NCBI GenBank assembly: GCA_019828595.1
Contig: JAHQRK010000011.1
Span: 1,426,001-1,490,000, forward strand
DNA: 64,000 bases
Reading direction: 5' to 3'
DNA from: Aphanomyces cochlioides
Taxonomy: Eukaryota > Oomycota > Saprolegniomycetes > Saprolegniales > Verrucalvaceae
Shown here: positions 36,041 to 46,960 of the stretch, in pieces
Layout of the letters: the number at the start of each line of letters is the position of its first letter
Position numbering within the stretch: the first letter of the stretch is position 1
The notes under the pieces: model-generated
What the model was told of the DNA's origin: nothing
What the model saw: only the letters and a program-made list of their open reading frames with translations
Databases searched by the model: none
Made by a program: the position numbers and the translations under genes

Positions 36041-36095
36041 ACAACTGCCACGTCCAGCATCATGGGTGCACGATGATGCTGGACGTGGCAGTTGT
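36041..36095. repeat. 23-bp-arm hairpin, unit 3
   Basis: Third copy of the inverted repeat at 22450-22504. Confidence 0.9.
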
Positions 36096-36388
36096 GACAA
36101 AATATGACACCGAGTATTGAGCAACACACCAAATAATTGACAAATGGATATTTGCCATGGATATGGGGCAATACAACCTTGAGTGGTCAAATGAGTTGAT
36201 GTTGATTGGAAGTGCTGACTACTATGAACGAACTTGTCTCAAATTGCTCATTTTGTACTTGGATAAAGTATATAAAAATTGCTCATTTGTTGACTTGACG
36301 TTTGTATGTAAAAATTACTCTCGTACTTAGTCTCGTACTTACGTGTTGCGTTAGAGCCTTAAGTAATAGAAGAGCCTTAAGTAATAGA

Positions 36389-36479
36389 TGCTTGGGTAAA
36401 CCTAAATAGTGTATGCGTCAATTAATTGAAACATTTTCGAAACATCTCAAAATTCCAGTTTTGGACCCAAACAACAATA
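36389..36479 (-). mobile_element. MITE (TATTGT family), copy 4, remaining part
   Basis: Continues the copy broken at 20482, ending …TTTTGGACCCAAACAACAATA. Joined to 20287-20482 it matches copies 1-3 across the whole length. Confidence 0.8.
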
Positions 36480-36603
36480 CTGCGAAAAAATATTCTTTTT
36501 GGTCCAATGTTCAGGATAGAAGTCCACCAAATGTTTTGACCAATAGCCATGCTGATAGGAAGGTTATATTTGCCATTTTCCAAAATGCCAAAAGGAGAAG
36601 CAT

Positions 36604-37857
36604 ATGCTGAACTTCCTGGCAACCTACCGCCAGGAAGTCGTCGCAGACTGGCACACAGCACACGCAGGAAATAACAAGCTCAGTACGGACGGCTTTGTAC
36701 AAAGTCGAGATATGAACGGCACAACCCTTCGAAATTGGATTAAGGCCTCTAGTGTCCCATACCTACCAAAGAAGCTCGAAGTGAAGAAACGTATTAACAA
36801 GTACCGCAGTCCCGTGACCGAACTTGGTTCCATCGTGAACTTCGTTTGGGTGACGTAAGCATTTCCGATATCCAAATTTTTATCGAGGAACACAACCAGA
36901 CCATTTTTGATAATGCCTCGTACAAGATCAAGAGGAACATTTGTGGACGTATGAAAGCACACACGAAGAAAGCAATTCATGAATACGAAAAGATCGATTA
37001 CAATACCAGCGCAGTCTACGATACACAAGGGATATCCGAGTTGTCATGTCGCTGCAAAAAGCATTGTGGTAAAGATTGTTTGAACAGACAGCAGCTTGTC
37101 GAGTGTCTCGACTCAACTTGCGCCGTGAAACCTCAGTTCTGTCGCAACCGTCCAATACAACGAGAGCTTATTGGCCCCATTGAAAAGCGGATTTGGGACG
37201 GCGAGATGGGGATATTTGCAACGAAACGAATTGAACCAGGCACATTTTTGATTGAGTACGTTGACGAAGTTATCACGAAGGAAGAATTGGACGCCCGCTC
37301 CAAAGCACACCGTGACTTATACGTCTTCCATATTGTTTCTTCTGGACGTTGGCAAAGAGGCCGACGTGGATGTACTTGGCGTCGGCGACGTTGGCCCATT
37401 GCTGGAGTAATGCATATGTCCATTCGAACTCGTCGAGTTTATTCAGATCGGCTAAAGCCCGCGCTTTGCGGCTCCAACCCTCAATCAAAGCGTCCTTTTC
37501 TTTGTCTTTCTTTGTTTTCTCAGCCCCCGATGAGCTACCAGAGAGTTGTTTTGTGCCATAAAATATTGCCAGGTCAGATAATCCTGGAGATAGCAATTCT
37601 ACGTCATGGCAGTTGGTTCGAACTTGTGGATCGGCGATTTTACGAAAGGGAATGATTCTCGGTATATTAATCACTCTTGCGAGCCAAACTCGGGAGCGTA
37701 AGAATGGTCTGTTGTGGGTCTTTTTCGAGTGGGTTTGTTCGCAGTCAAGGTCATTCGTCGTGGAGAGCAAGCGACCTTTGATTATGGCGAAAAATACGGC
37801 TTCAAGAAATGCCTGTGCGAGTCTTGCAAAGCCAATAGGCAAGTAACTGGAGAGTGA
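36604..37857 (+). pseudogene. AWS-SET histone-methyltransferase-like gene, interrupted
   Basis: An N-terminal open block (36604-36855) has a helix-turn-helix-like FVQSRDMNGTTLRNWIK. A second frame from 36846 has the Cys-rich AWS motif (CRCKKHCGKDCLNRQQLVEC … CRNRPIQ), then the SET start WDGEMGIFATKRIEPGTFLI and RDLYVFHI. About 260 bp that does not fit (37345-37605) follows. SET homology then resumes: LWIGDFTKGNDSRYINHSCE (catalytic NHSC), a TAA after PNSGA (about 37696-37698), RVGLFAVKVIRRGEQATFDY, and a post-SET CLCESC. AWS-SET enzymes methylate histone lysines (SET2/NSD/ASH1 group). The interruption and nonsense codon make it a pseudogene unless the insert is an unusual intron. Confidence 0.7.
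37345..37605 (-). other. antisense coding-like insert inside the SET domain
   Basis: On the minus strand this segment reads …DLAIFYGTKQLSGSSSGAEK … IEGWSRKARALADLNKLDEF … WANVADAKYIHVGLFANVQ, with protein-like composition and no stop, opposite to the SET gene. The source is not recognised. Confidence 0.45.
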
Positions 37858-37879
37858 TAATGCATTTCAATTCAATTTC

Positions 37880-38115
37880 ATTTGGTATCAGTATACTCAT
37901 CAAATATACCAAGTAGCAGAGAATCAACAAATTTGATCATACTTTTCGACTTTTAAAACTCTTGATTAAACTTGATTTTAGTATACTCAACAAATATACC
38001 AAATTCAAGAATATGAATCAAATTGATTATATGTTTTGACGTTTAAATTTCATGATTAAACTTGACCTCAGTATATATACCAAAGTCAAGAATATCAATA
38101 AAATTGTTTGCTTAT
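37880..38115 (+). repeat. ~105-bp tandem repeat, about 2-3 units
   Basis: AGTATACTCAACAAATATACC-type units recur near 37889, 37980 and 38068 with moderate divergence. Non-coding spacer between the SET and Crypton remnants. Confidence 0.7.
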
Positions 38116-38175
38116 GGCAAAAGCATCAAAGTTGAAATGTCTGCTTTGATGTAGTTGATGTAGATCACAGGAAGA

Positions 38176-41089
38176 TTACACAGCGACGTCTCGAGGAGTA
38201 GCTAAAATGCTCATCAAAGTTGTTCCAGTAGAAGAGCTGGCGTCGAGTTTCCGTTTGATGTAGTCACAAAATCCGCGCAAATGCTTGACCTGCTTGGCTT
38301 GCTTGAGAGTACTAAGCAAATCATCCAGAAAACGTACTGCGCATGCTTCTTCCGAACCTTCTTCAATTAGTCCTTCGACTGCTTTGTACAATGGATTTCT
38401 TCGTTGAAAGAATTTCCGCTCAACATCAGCGGAGCGCCATTTTGCTCCATGTTGGAGTTCAAGGTCCTTCAGTGCAGGAGATCCATTTATGCCTACTTGA
38501 TATTCTTGCCACGCTTGACGGACAGTACCGATTGAACGGGACATAATCGGGCTACGGCCACATTGCATTGTTTTTTCTGATGGTGAAGCAGCACAAGTCA
38601 ACTCAACCAGGCCAGCCGAGCTGTCATCTGTGGGATGGTGATTATATGGAGCTGATGTCAGGCCTTTGATTGCCTGCTGAAGTGCTCCTACTACTTGCTT
38701 GCGGACGGAGTACAGTATTCCCTTGCAATAAGAAACCCTGTATAATATAGTATACTACCAAATTTTATAGAGTAAGTGCTGTTCAGACCATTAAACCGTG
38801 TATCAGATGTCACAATACGTTAAACTTAGAAAAACCTATATAATTTTCGTGTTGATCTGGGTCCACATAAGAGTAAAACCTACACGCTAAACCCTAGTAA
38901 TTTATATTTTGCAGTTGTACTCACTGACCAACCTTGATGTGTGAATTTAAACAGAAGAGTTTCATATCCAGCCAATCATGTTCATAAATTCAAATTTAAA
39001 CGCCATTCGTCCCTTTTGTGTTGTCACAAGCGAAAGTTGTTGCTTAAGGCACGATTCAATGATGACAAGTCCAAACGCTTGACGAACTGTGTGTCTGGGC
39101 GTTCCAAACCTTCTCCCTCGGGCAGAAACCAAGTGCTTCGACCATACTGAGATCATCGATGACAAGTTTGTCGATGCGATGCATCGCTTGTCCGAACTTG
39201 GAGTCGAGAAATTGAGTATGTACTCTATATATATATATTGATAATAGTTCAAACCTCTCCTTAATTCATTACTGTAAAATTTTATACACGTTTGGAGTTG
39301 CTTATTGCAAGGGAAAACTGTAGCTATTCTCGCAGCATGTGCTGGCCATCGTTTCCATGGCGTCCTGGACTTGCGTAGACCCAGTGTGACAAGAGGCAAT
39401 TCTTGATAAATACGTGCTGTGTCGTGCTGCACATTTTGGAGAGACTCGGCGACCAATGGCATAGCTTTCTCAATGGCAATGAACTCTGGTGCAACCATTG
39501 TTTCGTTTGTAGTGACCAACTTATCTTGAAACGCGATGAAATCATCGTCAGAAGACTGACAATTTGAAGACCGGGTGCTCATTGTATCTTGGGATCCGAA
39601 GGAGAACAGCGGCGTCTTGACTGTGAATGATGACAACGCGCATGTATTGCAGTAGATTGAGAAAACTCTGACCAGCGATGTCTTTGCGTTTAAGACTTGG
39701 TGACAGTACCTGATGAGCTGCAATGCAAGATTTTCTCATGGATTAAAACAACGCGTTGCTCTGTGGCCCTTTCAACGTAGTATCGACCCTTCTCAGGCCA
39801 AAGCCAGCTAAAGTGCGACCTGTTTCCCATGGCACTACGTGATTGGCATACGATCCGTCGCGAGTGCGGGTGGCCCAGTGTCCATGCTTGTCAACAGAAT
39901 GGCCACTTGCACCCTCTTGTTCCGCAGTGACAGCAGCAGATTTCCTCCCTGCCTTCGTTTTGGACGTTGTCAGCAGCCCCAGTTCTTCGTGTTGCTTCTT
40001 TATCGCTTGGTACTGGTGCGTATACTTCATTGGTGTCTTGGGACTTGCACCCTTCAAAGTGCAGATGTCGTACCAAAACTCTGGATCGGAAAGATCTGGA
40101 TGGGGCTCACCACCGACGCTCCAGCGAAATAGGAAATACAAGGCCAAAGCACCAAAAGGACCCCGGGTCACATCTTTTTGGCGCATAAACATTGACTCCT
40201 CAACATTGCCAAACTGATTCTTTTTGGACCTTCGCCAAACACATCAAAATAGGCTTGCACCAGCAACTCCTTCGTTCTCGAAGACTATGAGCCCATTATT
40301 GGAAAGTTTTAGTCTTCGGATACTGTCATCACGTGTGGCAAGAGCGTACGTCATGAGGTCGTCTGCACGATGCTTCAGACCAGCCTCGGTCATTTCAAAA
40401 AAGAATTCTTTTGCTACGTCGCGTAGGGCAGCTTCGTCTACGATGTCAACGATTGTTCCAATTCCTCGGTCTTTGAATCGAGAGTTCTCTTCATCAACCA
40501 TCGCAATCTGCTTCAATTTCAAGAGTTCCTTGACGGCGGTAAGACGAATTGGAACTTTGTCCGTTTGATTTAGCTCGTACTGAACTTTCCATAAATCCAT
40601 GAGAGCATTCACATAAGCAGCTATTGTCGGATACCCAATTGATGGGGCTTCGGAGGTGTTTGCATCAGATGCTGTGTTGTTGGCTGAATCACTCGATATG
40701 TCGAGTGCTTTTTCAATCTTTCTCTTACGACCTGTCGGTCGTGCTGGCCTTTCTTGTACATCCGTAAGGAATAAGACCATTCGTCCTGTAGTGACAATAT
40801 CGTTCGCGTAGTTTTTGGCGGAACACCATTCAATGTATTCCTTCTGCCGTGGTGCATACTGTTTCCTCGTATTCAGTGGACGAACGTCGTTTCTACGAGT
40901 ACGGACCCGCAAAAGTGCTTCTTGTTCTCGTAGATGTTGTTGCAATACCAGTTCTGTGTGAGCATCCATTTCGGCAACTGCATTCTTTGATGAGAGCGCA
41001 CTCCTCGCACTCGGCGTCCCAACTTTTGGCATGGATGACTTTCCACGATTGTAGCCAAACAATGGGCTTGCTGTGATTGGTTTAAACAC
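38176..41089 (-). pseudogene. Crypton with Ndc10-II-like recombinase and GCR1_C tail
   Basis: Order on the minus strand: core-binding block 41089-40244 (RRNDVRPLNTRKQYAPRQKE … DDLMTYALATRDDSIRRLKL, with the first catalytic Arg region); 40230-39743 (KNQFGNVEESMFMRQKDVTR … FRWSVGGEPHPDLSDPEFWY … KTKAGRKSAA … HGHWATRTRDGSYANHV); a linker 39739-39200 (…CIAAHQVLSPSLKRKDIAGQ…); and a GCR1_C-like DNA-binding tail 38550-38176 (WQEYQVGINGSPALKDLELQ…WRSADVERKFFQRRNPLY). Homologues have HAGR where this copy has KAGR, so the catalytic His seems lost; the SYA tyrosine remains. Several frame changes. Tyrosine-recombinase transposon, dead. No terminal sequence found. Confidence 0.75.
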
Positions 41090-41189
41090 TTTAAAAGAGA
41101 TATTTCCATTTGGTCCCGATTGAAAAAAATGTCAAGCCGAATGTATACGGACCACAGTCCTGACTGGACAATATAATGAAACGACATAT

Positions 41190-41480
41190 GTTCGCAGTCT
41201 CCACTGCGTTTGGGTGAAGATTTTGGATGGGATTCAGTATGTCTCTTGTAATCTCGTTCATATGCGGCATATCTTATGACAAAATAGATAGAAATGCCAA
41301 TCGTATTTATTTTATCTTTCTCTATTATGCATATTTTAATAAACGGAAGCAATCTATCAATAAAACTGTCGAAATATTTTGAATTTTAGAGAAAACTAAT
41401 ATGAAATAGTCGCTTAATTTGAAAATCCACAAATTATTTTGAAATTTCTTGTCTGTCCCGATTTGACTTGATCTTTGTAT
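41190..41480 (+). repeat. diverged direct repeat, left copy
   Basis: Shares CTTATGACAAAATAGATA, a GAAATAGTCGC(T/A)TAATTTGA block and TTTGTCTGTCCC-type motifs in the same order with 46600-46960, about 5.4 kb to the right. The copies are old. Confidence 0.55.
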
Positions 41481-43100
41481 ATATAAAAATACGACTAATT
41501 TTAGTTCGTAATTTCTTTGTAGCATACGTTGTGTGTGTCAGAAGCGTGAATTTTATAATATTTTTTATAAAAATATTGCGATATTTTGACACATTAGTTC
41601 GACACATTTGAAATAGTCGTTTGTGATGTTCATTTTCTTCTCCTCAGCACATCTACTACTTATATAAAATGGAAAGAAAATCTGTGTGTCTGTGCACACT
41701 CAAAATGTCCGTCCGCTCTACCACCATCCACTGGACAAAACAGCCCTCCTTTTCCTGTTTTGGGGGTTCTACACTCAAAAGTTGCCTTTTTCAAGTATAC
41801 CACTCTCCTCACAATACGTGAGAATTGTATGTACTCATCGTAATTAAATAATTAAATAAAATGGGAGCTCTCGCGAGAGTCCAGAAAAGTCTGTTGATTG
41901 GACGATACTGTACATTTTTACATGATAGGGAGAGGTGACAAATTGAACGACAGAAAAGTAATCATGCGGCAGTAATGTTCTGACCAGAGCATTCGTCGTC
42001 ATGTCAACCATCCTGCTTCATCACTCATCTCCAAACTACCACACAGGGAGAAAAACCTGCTGACCAGCGACGATAGGTTTAATTTTTAGAAGCACTCTCA
42101 CGCAGCTACCGACGAAGGCTTTTCACATAACGTATACGTTTTGTCTGATACTTAGGCATGCATTCGTCCTGAGTCATATGAGGCCTCGACAATTGCTTAA
42201 TTGACGAAAATATAATATAAAACTATGGCATGAAAATATTTATCCCAGATTATTAAGTTTTTAGGTTCTTAGCTAGACTGCGATACTGTTTCTGCTGAAC
42301 GACAAAACGTTAAGACAGATACAATATTAGAAAAGGCTGAGTGCTGGGATCGATTAGATGAGTATCACATTACACTAATATCAGCACTACGATGCGATAA
42401 GGTATGCGCTAGATTGCAGTAAATAGAGATATTTAGCAAGTCTGAAATCTGCAAACTTTCCAGACTCCCAACTTCGTTCGATTTCCCCCCTTCACCCGAG
42501 AGTCGGATTTCATACTTTTGTGAATTTAGCAAGTTCGCAAACTGAATATCCCTGTTACTAGCATTTAAAGTTCAAGGTTTGCATTGGAACACGCTGAACA
42601 CTTTTCGTTTTGTCGCAATGCATAATCGCGCTATGTTGCTTCGGAGATCCTCCATCTCTCTACGACTTCGCCTTCATTTACTCCGAAGAGCTGTTCATAA
42701 TGACCGATTGACAATTCCCAACGTCACATTCATCTTCTTTGTTCTATCCCTCTCTTTCTAATGTGAGTTACCTAACTCTTTTGTGTGCTTTTCATTGGGC
42801 GGCAAGTTGCATAGCACATTTCCGACTCCGTGATCACAAGTCTGTCATCTGAACGGCTTTTCCGACTCTCAAGTCCGCAAAGCGAAGTTCGGATATTTCT
42901 GATCAATCGAAGTTTAAGTCGGAAAAGTGCAGTTTGCGGGCTTGCTAAATATCTCTAATAATGCTTCAGTACGAGTGAAACAATGCATAATTTAGCTAAC
43001 GAGGACAATTGTCCCTTCTGGCGATTGTAAACCTCTGAGGTCAAGGCCATCTTTGATATTGATTGCCCTGTAATAAGTATATAAGTATGTACTATATAAC
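41481..43100. other. gene-free, repeat-like DNA
   Basis: AT-rich. Motifs such as AATCTGTGTGTCTGTGCACAC (about 41680) and TTAGCAAGTTCGCAAACTGA look like remnants of non-autonomous elements. No supported coding region or RNA gene seen. Confidence 0.5.
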
Positions 43101-43960
43101 ATGGTGATATAGCTCATATTACACGTAAACGAACGCCTGATTACGCATAGTGCAACTTAGCAATATGAATAACGTGAACACGTCTACTCTGATTGTAGTT
43201 TGATGTACATATAGTTAGGGCTGCAATGTGCTTAAGTAGTTTCTTCTTTAGGTAGAGTTGAATTCTACATTTGACTAAAACAACGTGCTAACATGCGGTT
43301 GATCCATGACTTGATGAAGTTTAGATTGCTGATTTTGTCAATATTCATCTAAGCTTAATAAAATCATCGATGATCGCTTGAAGTCTGCGCTATACGCTTA
43401 TGAAAAGTTGCTTCATAATGGTAAATCAATGTCTACGTCGAATATCATTGCACTGACCTGAGTGAAGCTGGGTCAAGACATGCATTCAAAATGAGCTCAA
43501 ATGATTTGCAATTTCAACAGCTGAATGCCAACGAACTATATGCATGATATAAACGCTAAGATAGATGTTAAAAAGTATCGTCAGATGAGCACAGGAAACG
43601 ATTCGATGAGCGTGAGATGACGCTTAAAGCTTAGTTCAACTTAGCATTGTGATTAAATGAATGAACGTGACTTCAAAGGTTTGCTTAGCGTTAGTTGGGG
43701 CTGCAATGCGCTTTAGTTACTACCAGTTCAGGCTTAGTCGAACTCTATCTAAGGCATAAGTACATGCCATAATGCGGTGAATCCACGGCCAGATTAGGCT
43801 TAGATAGCCAAAATGGTTAGTGTTCTACGGTTAATAGCATCTTGGACGAATGCTTAAGTTAGCGCTTCAGGCTCTTAGAAACCTGCTGACATATGGCAAA
43901 TCAATAACCATGCCACGTCAACTCACCTTGCCACCCCCCCCCGAGCGAAGCTGGGTCATA
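43100..43960 (+). repeat. ancient ~475-bp tandem duplication
   Basis: GGGCTGCAATG(T/C)GCTT…, …GCGGT(T/G)(G/A)ATCCA…, and …GAGTGAAGCTGGGTCA/GAGCGAAGCTGGGTCA recur in the same order about 475 bp apart (43220 to 43480, then 43697 to 43950). Non-coding. Confidence 0.55.
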
Positions 43961-44319
43961 GGCACTAGTATAATATATAAATGAGGAGCACAATTTTTAT
44001 TCAAAGCTAACAGGACTAATTTGAAGTTGTCAGCTAACTGGACCAAATTGCAAACAAAAAATTTCGTCCATTTTCGTTTGTAATTCATTAATTTACACAG
44101 ATTTGTGTTTTCCTCTTCATTTCACTGTAATATATTCCGCTTTTTGCCGACAACACTATGGTGCATTCCGAAAAGCAGGAATTCAAATACTTGCATGGAA
44201 TAAAATATTAGTAGTGCGCTCGGAATTGTTCTGATGGTATTCATTTGGCTCGATTTCTTACTGGATGTATTTTTACAGCTAATTCTCCCCGATGAACCAA
44301 TTAATTTTAGATAATAATT

Positions 44320-45110
44320 ACTAGCTGAGCTACCCGGCTTCGCCCGGGGTTTGAAGTGTTTGTTGGTAGGCGAAAGAAATGCTAGAATGTATTCTTCTAG
44401 CTGACGGTTGGTAATCGTAGCTGAGTCCCGCTGGGGTGTCTCTGTTGCCTCTTCGTAATCCTTACCTAGCCTTCGCCGAGGTTTTGAGACCGCACAGTAT
44501 ACGATTTCTGAGATATCCCAGATTATATTGCGAGAGCTTTCTAATTTTCCCAGGATATTTAGAGGATATAAATGGATTTCCTCTTCAATTGATTGTTGTT
44601 ATCCTCATCAATCAACGCTGAATATGGACAAAGCAACAGCAAGCTCTCCAAGCTTTCCCGGCGAGTCTATAAACATTTCGAGCTAAGCCTAACATACTCT
44701 TTTCATGTGATGTTTGCCCGCGCTCCTTCAAAATTTCTCCCATCATTTGCCAAACCTTCCCCTATGGATTTCCCCGGGAGAGTGTACACTCACCCCTCCT
44801 TGACTTGGGATGGTTTACACGACGACCAATCGAAATTAGTATTGATTAAACATGATCTGTAAAGTATTTCGTCGTGACAACATCACTCCTCCTGTTATAA
44901 CAATTGTAATCTGAAGACGGATGACGACCATCCCAAAATTGATCTGCTGGAATGCTACTGGTTGGCTGAAAGTCAACATTTTGTCCATTGAAAATGTGAA
45001 GATCGTAAAAAAGGGTTTGTTTTTATCCAATGTATTTGGCGCTACCGGACGGACACCGCAAAGTGCACAGACACACAAACAGACTTTCACCTTTAAGTAT
45101 ATAGATCATT
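44320..45110 (+). mobile_element. candidate SINE-like/non-autonomous element
   Basis: Begins CTAGCTGAGCTACCCGGCTT (44323), followed by CGCCCGGGG, and ends about 45110 after CAGACACACAAACAGACTTTCACC and TATATAGATCA. This head-and-tail combination is known from widespread short interspersed or non-autonomous elements in many eukaryotes. I could not assign a family. The open frames inside are short and have no recognised motif. Confidence 0.5.
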
Positions 45111-46600
45111 GGATAATTATTTGCTTTATATTATCAATATAAATTTTCGTCACTTCTCTGAAACATACTCATCTCACAACTCGCAAATAGAGAAGCTTGT
45201 TGATGGTATTGTGAAGGTCAATATGCCAAGAATCTTTAAGGAATTTTGTGCAGTTCGATAGAATACAGTCCAAACTCGATTGAACGTACCCTTCAACTCA
45301 ATAACTTATAAGAGGTTGTTGTTCTTGGGCAGGCTAACATATTTATAACATTTCAAGGCTTTAGCGTCAAATATTCTCGGATTAAAGTTTGTCTTCATAA
45401 ATGAATATTTATCAAAATATTAATAATATAGATGTATTAGGTTATAGTGGCTACGTTAAATCAAGCACCGACTGTATGAGTAAAATCATGTGAAAGCCCC
45501 CATGGTTTATGTTTTTCCAGAAATTGACAATTAATTTGTTCAAGTAGTTATTCATATTTGAAGTTATTTATCAAAAACCATAATTCATATCTTTGTATTG
45601 GCTAAAAAGAGGTCATCGTATCTTTTTTGAGATACAAATTCCATTTCCCCAAAATTAATTGACCGCTTACAATTTAAATTATATTGAGTTTTGTATACCA
45701 TAATATTATTTGACTATTTTCACAAAATATAAGGCAAACCCGTATTTCGATCGAGACACGATTAAGAGAACAATCAAAGCGTGAAGAAATAGTAAAAATT
45801 GATGAGGTTGAAAAAGATTGACTGAGCAGTGGGCCATAAGCCCACTCCAGAATCAAAGTCGTAAGTACAAGGACGAAAAGTGTAATATATGTGTTTGAGA
45901 GGAAGTGCTTGTGGGAGAAAGCTCCAATTTTTTCCACATGCGGGGCAACAAGGATGGCTTCATTTAGGCATGAAACTCGATGAGTAACATTAACTTCCTG
46001 GATGATCAGCGCGGTGTTTCCACGCTATCTACACTACGTAATACGGACTGACTGGCAAAAGACCTATCGACCTATCAATGGGCAATATAAATATGATCCA
46101 TTTCTATCGTGTAAGTCGAAGCTATATATCACTAAATGCACAAGCTTTAGGATAAGATCATTCACTTTATGGCAACCACAGATCATTCACTTTATGACAC
46201 GGAATAAAGCTCACAGGATGATGAATATTAATTTCATTAGTTCTCGTAATAACAAGATGTCATAAAAGAGGGAACGAAATCAGCAAGTCGTATATCAACA
46301 GTTGTGTTAACCATTCGATAGAATTACAATTGAGCGCGGTGAACATACAGCAGGACAAACATCCATTGAATAGAAATCTCTTGTGACGCGAACTCTATTT
46401 TGTTTATCTTAGTTTTGTCAGCCCAGACTCATGGGCATCTTCAATTCCACTACTAGCCCAGTCACTATTATCCAATTAAACAAGGTGAAATACATACATT
46501 AAAGTTTATTGGTTAAAAAGATGGAATACTCAACCGAGATACGATTTCCGATGACAAATCATTCTTGTGCCGCAAGGAGACTGCGCCTAAAGCGTAAGCG
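45111..46600. other. non-coding, no recognised feature
   Basis: AT-rich; only short open frames of low-complexity composition on either strand. Confidence 0.5.
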
Positions 46601-46960
46601 GTCTACAATCAGGGTGAATGGGACTTTTTTCAAGTGTTGTCACTTGTAATCTTGTCTTGATCGCTTATCTTAGGACAAAATAGATAAAAATGATAATCGA
46701 TATTTTTATGTCATTCTTTATCTCCAATACTTTATTTAAATGTATTTATTCAGTTTATTAAAATGAGCAAAAATACAATTATAAAAGAGTCACAATAATT
46801 TGAATTATCCATATAACTACTTTCAAATAGTCGCATAATTTGAGAAACAAAATTTATTTTGAAACGTTTGTCTGTCCCCTTTACTAAAGTAAAGGGACAT
46901 GACAGATTACTTTATCGAGTAAAGTAACATTTTCTATACAAATAAAATGACATATTTGAA
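46600..46960 (+). repeat. diverged direct repeat, right copy
   Basis: Counterpart of 41190-41480. Includes a near-perfect palindrome around GTCCCCTTTACTAAAGTAAA (46873-46897). Confidence 0.55.

Larger units (their letters stand above)
20483..36388 (-). mobile_element. head-to-tail tandem array of three Helitrons
   Basis: Three units abut without spacer: 20483-22814, 22815-29609 and 29610-36388. Each begins on the plus strand with CTAGGGTGAGGCC and ends with …CTTAAGTAATAGA. On the coding (minus) strand this gives 5' TCTATTACTTAAG and 3' CTAG, the canonical TC…CTRR Helitron termini. A GC hairpin (CAGGGGCGTAGCCCTG) lies about 10 nt before the 3' CTAG. Host bases flanking the array are A (20482) and T (36389), i.e. 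insertion between A and T without target duplication, as Helitrons do. Confidence 0.92.
29610..36388 (-). mobile_element. Helitron unit 3, full length (6779 bp)
   Basis: Nearly identical to unit 2. Differences I noticed: a one-C deletion near 33905, G/A at about 32310 versus 25526, an Asn/Lys change near 32387 versus 25592, a Ser/Asn change near 33763 versus 26968, and one synonymous site near 35207. The 5' end has one instead of two copies of a ~36-bp TTGTACTTGGATAAAGTATA repeat, and a duplicated 17-bp AGAGCCTTAAGTAATAG terminus. Confidence 0.92.
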
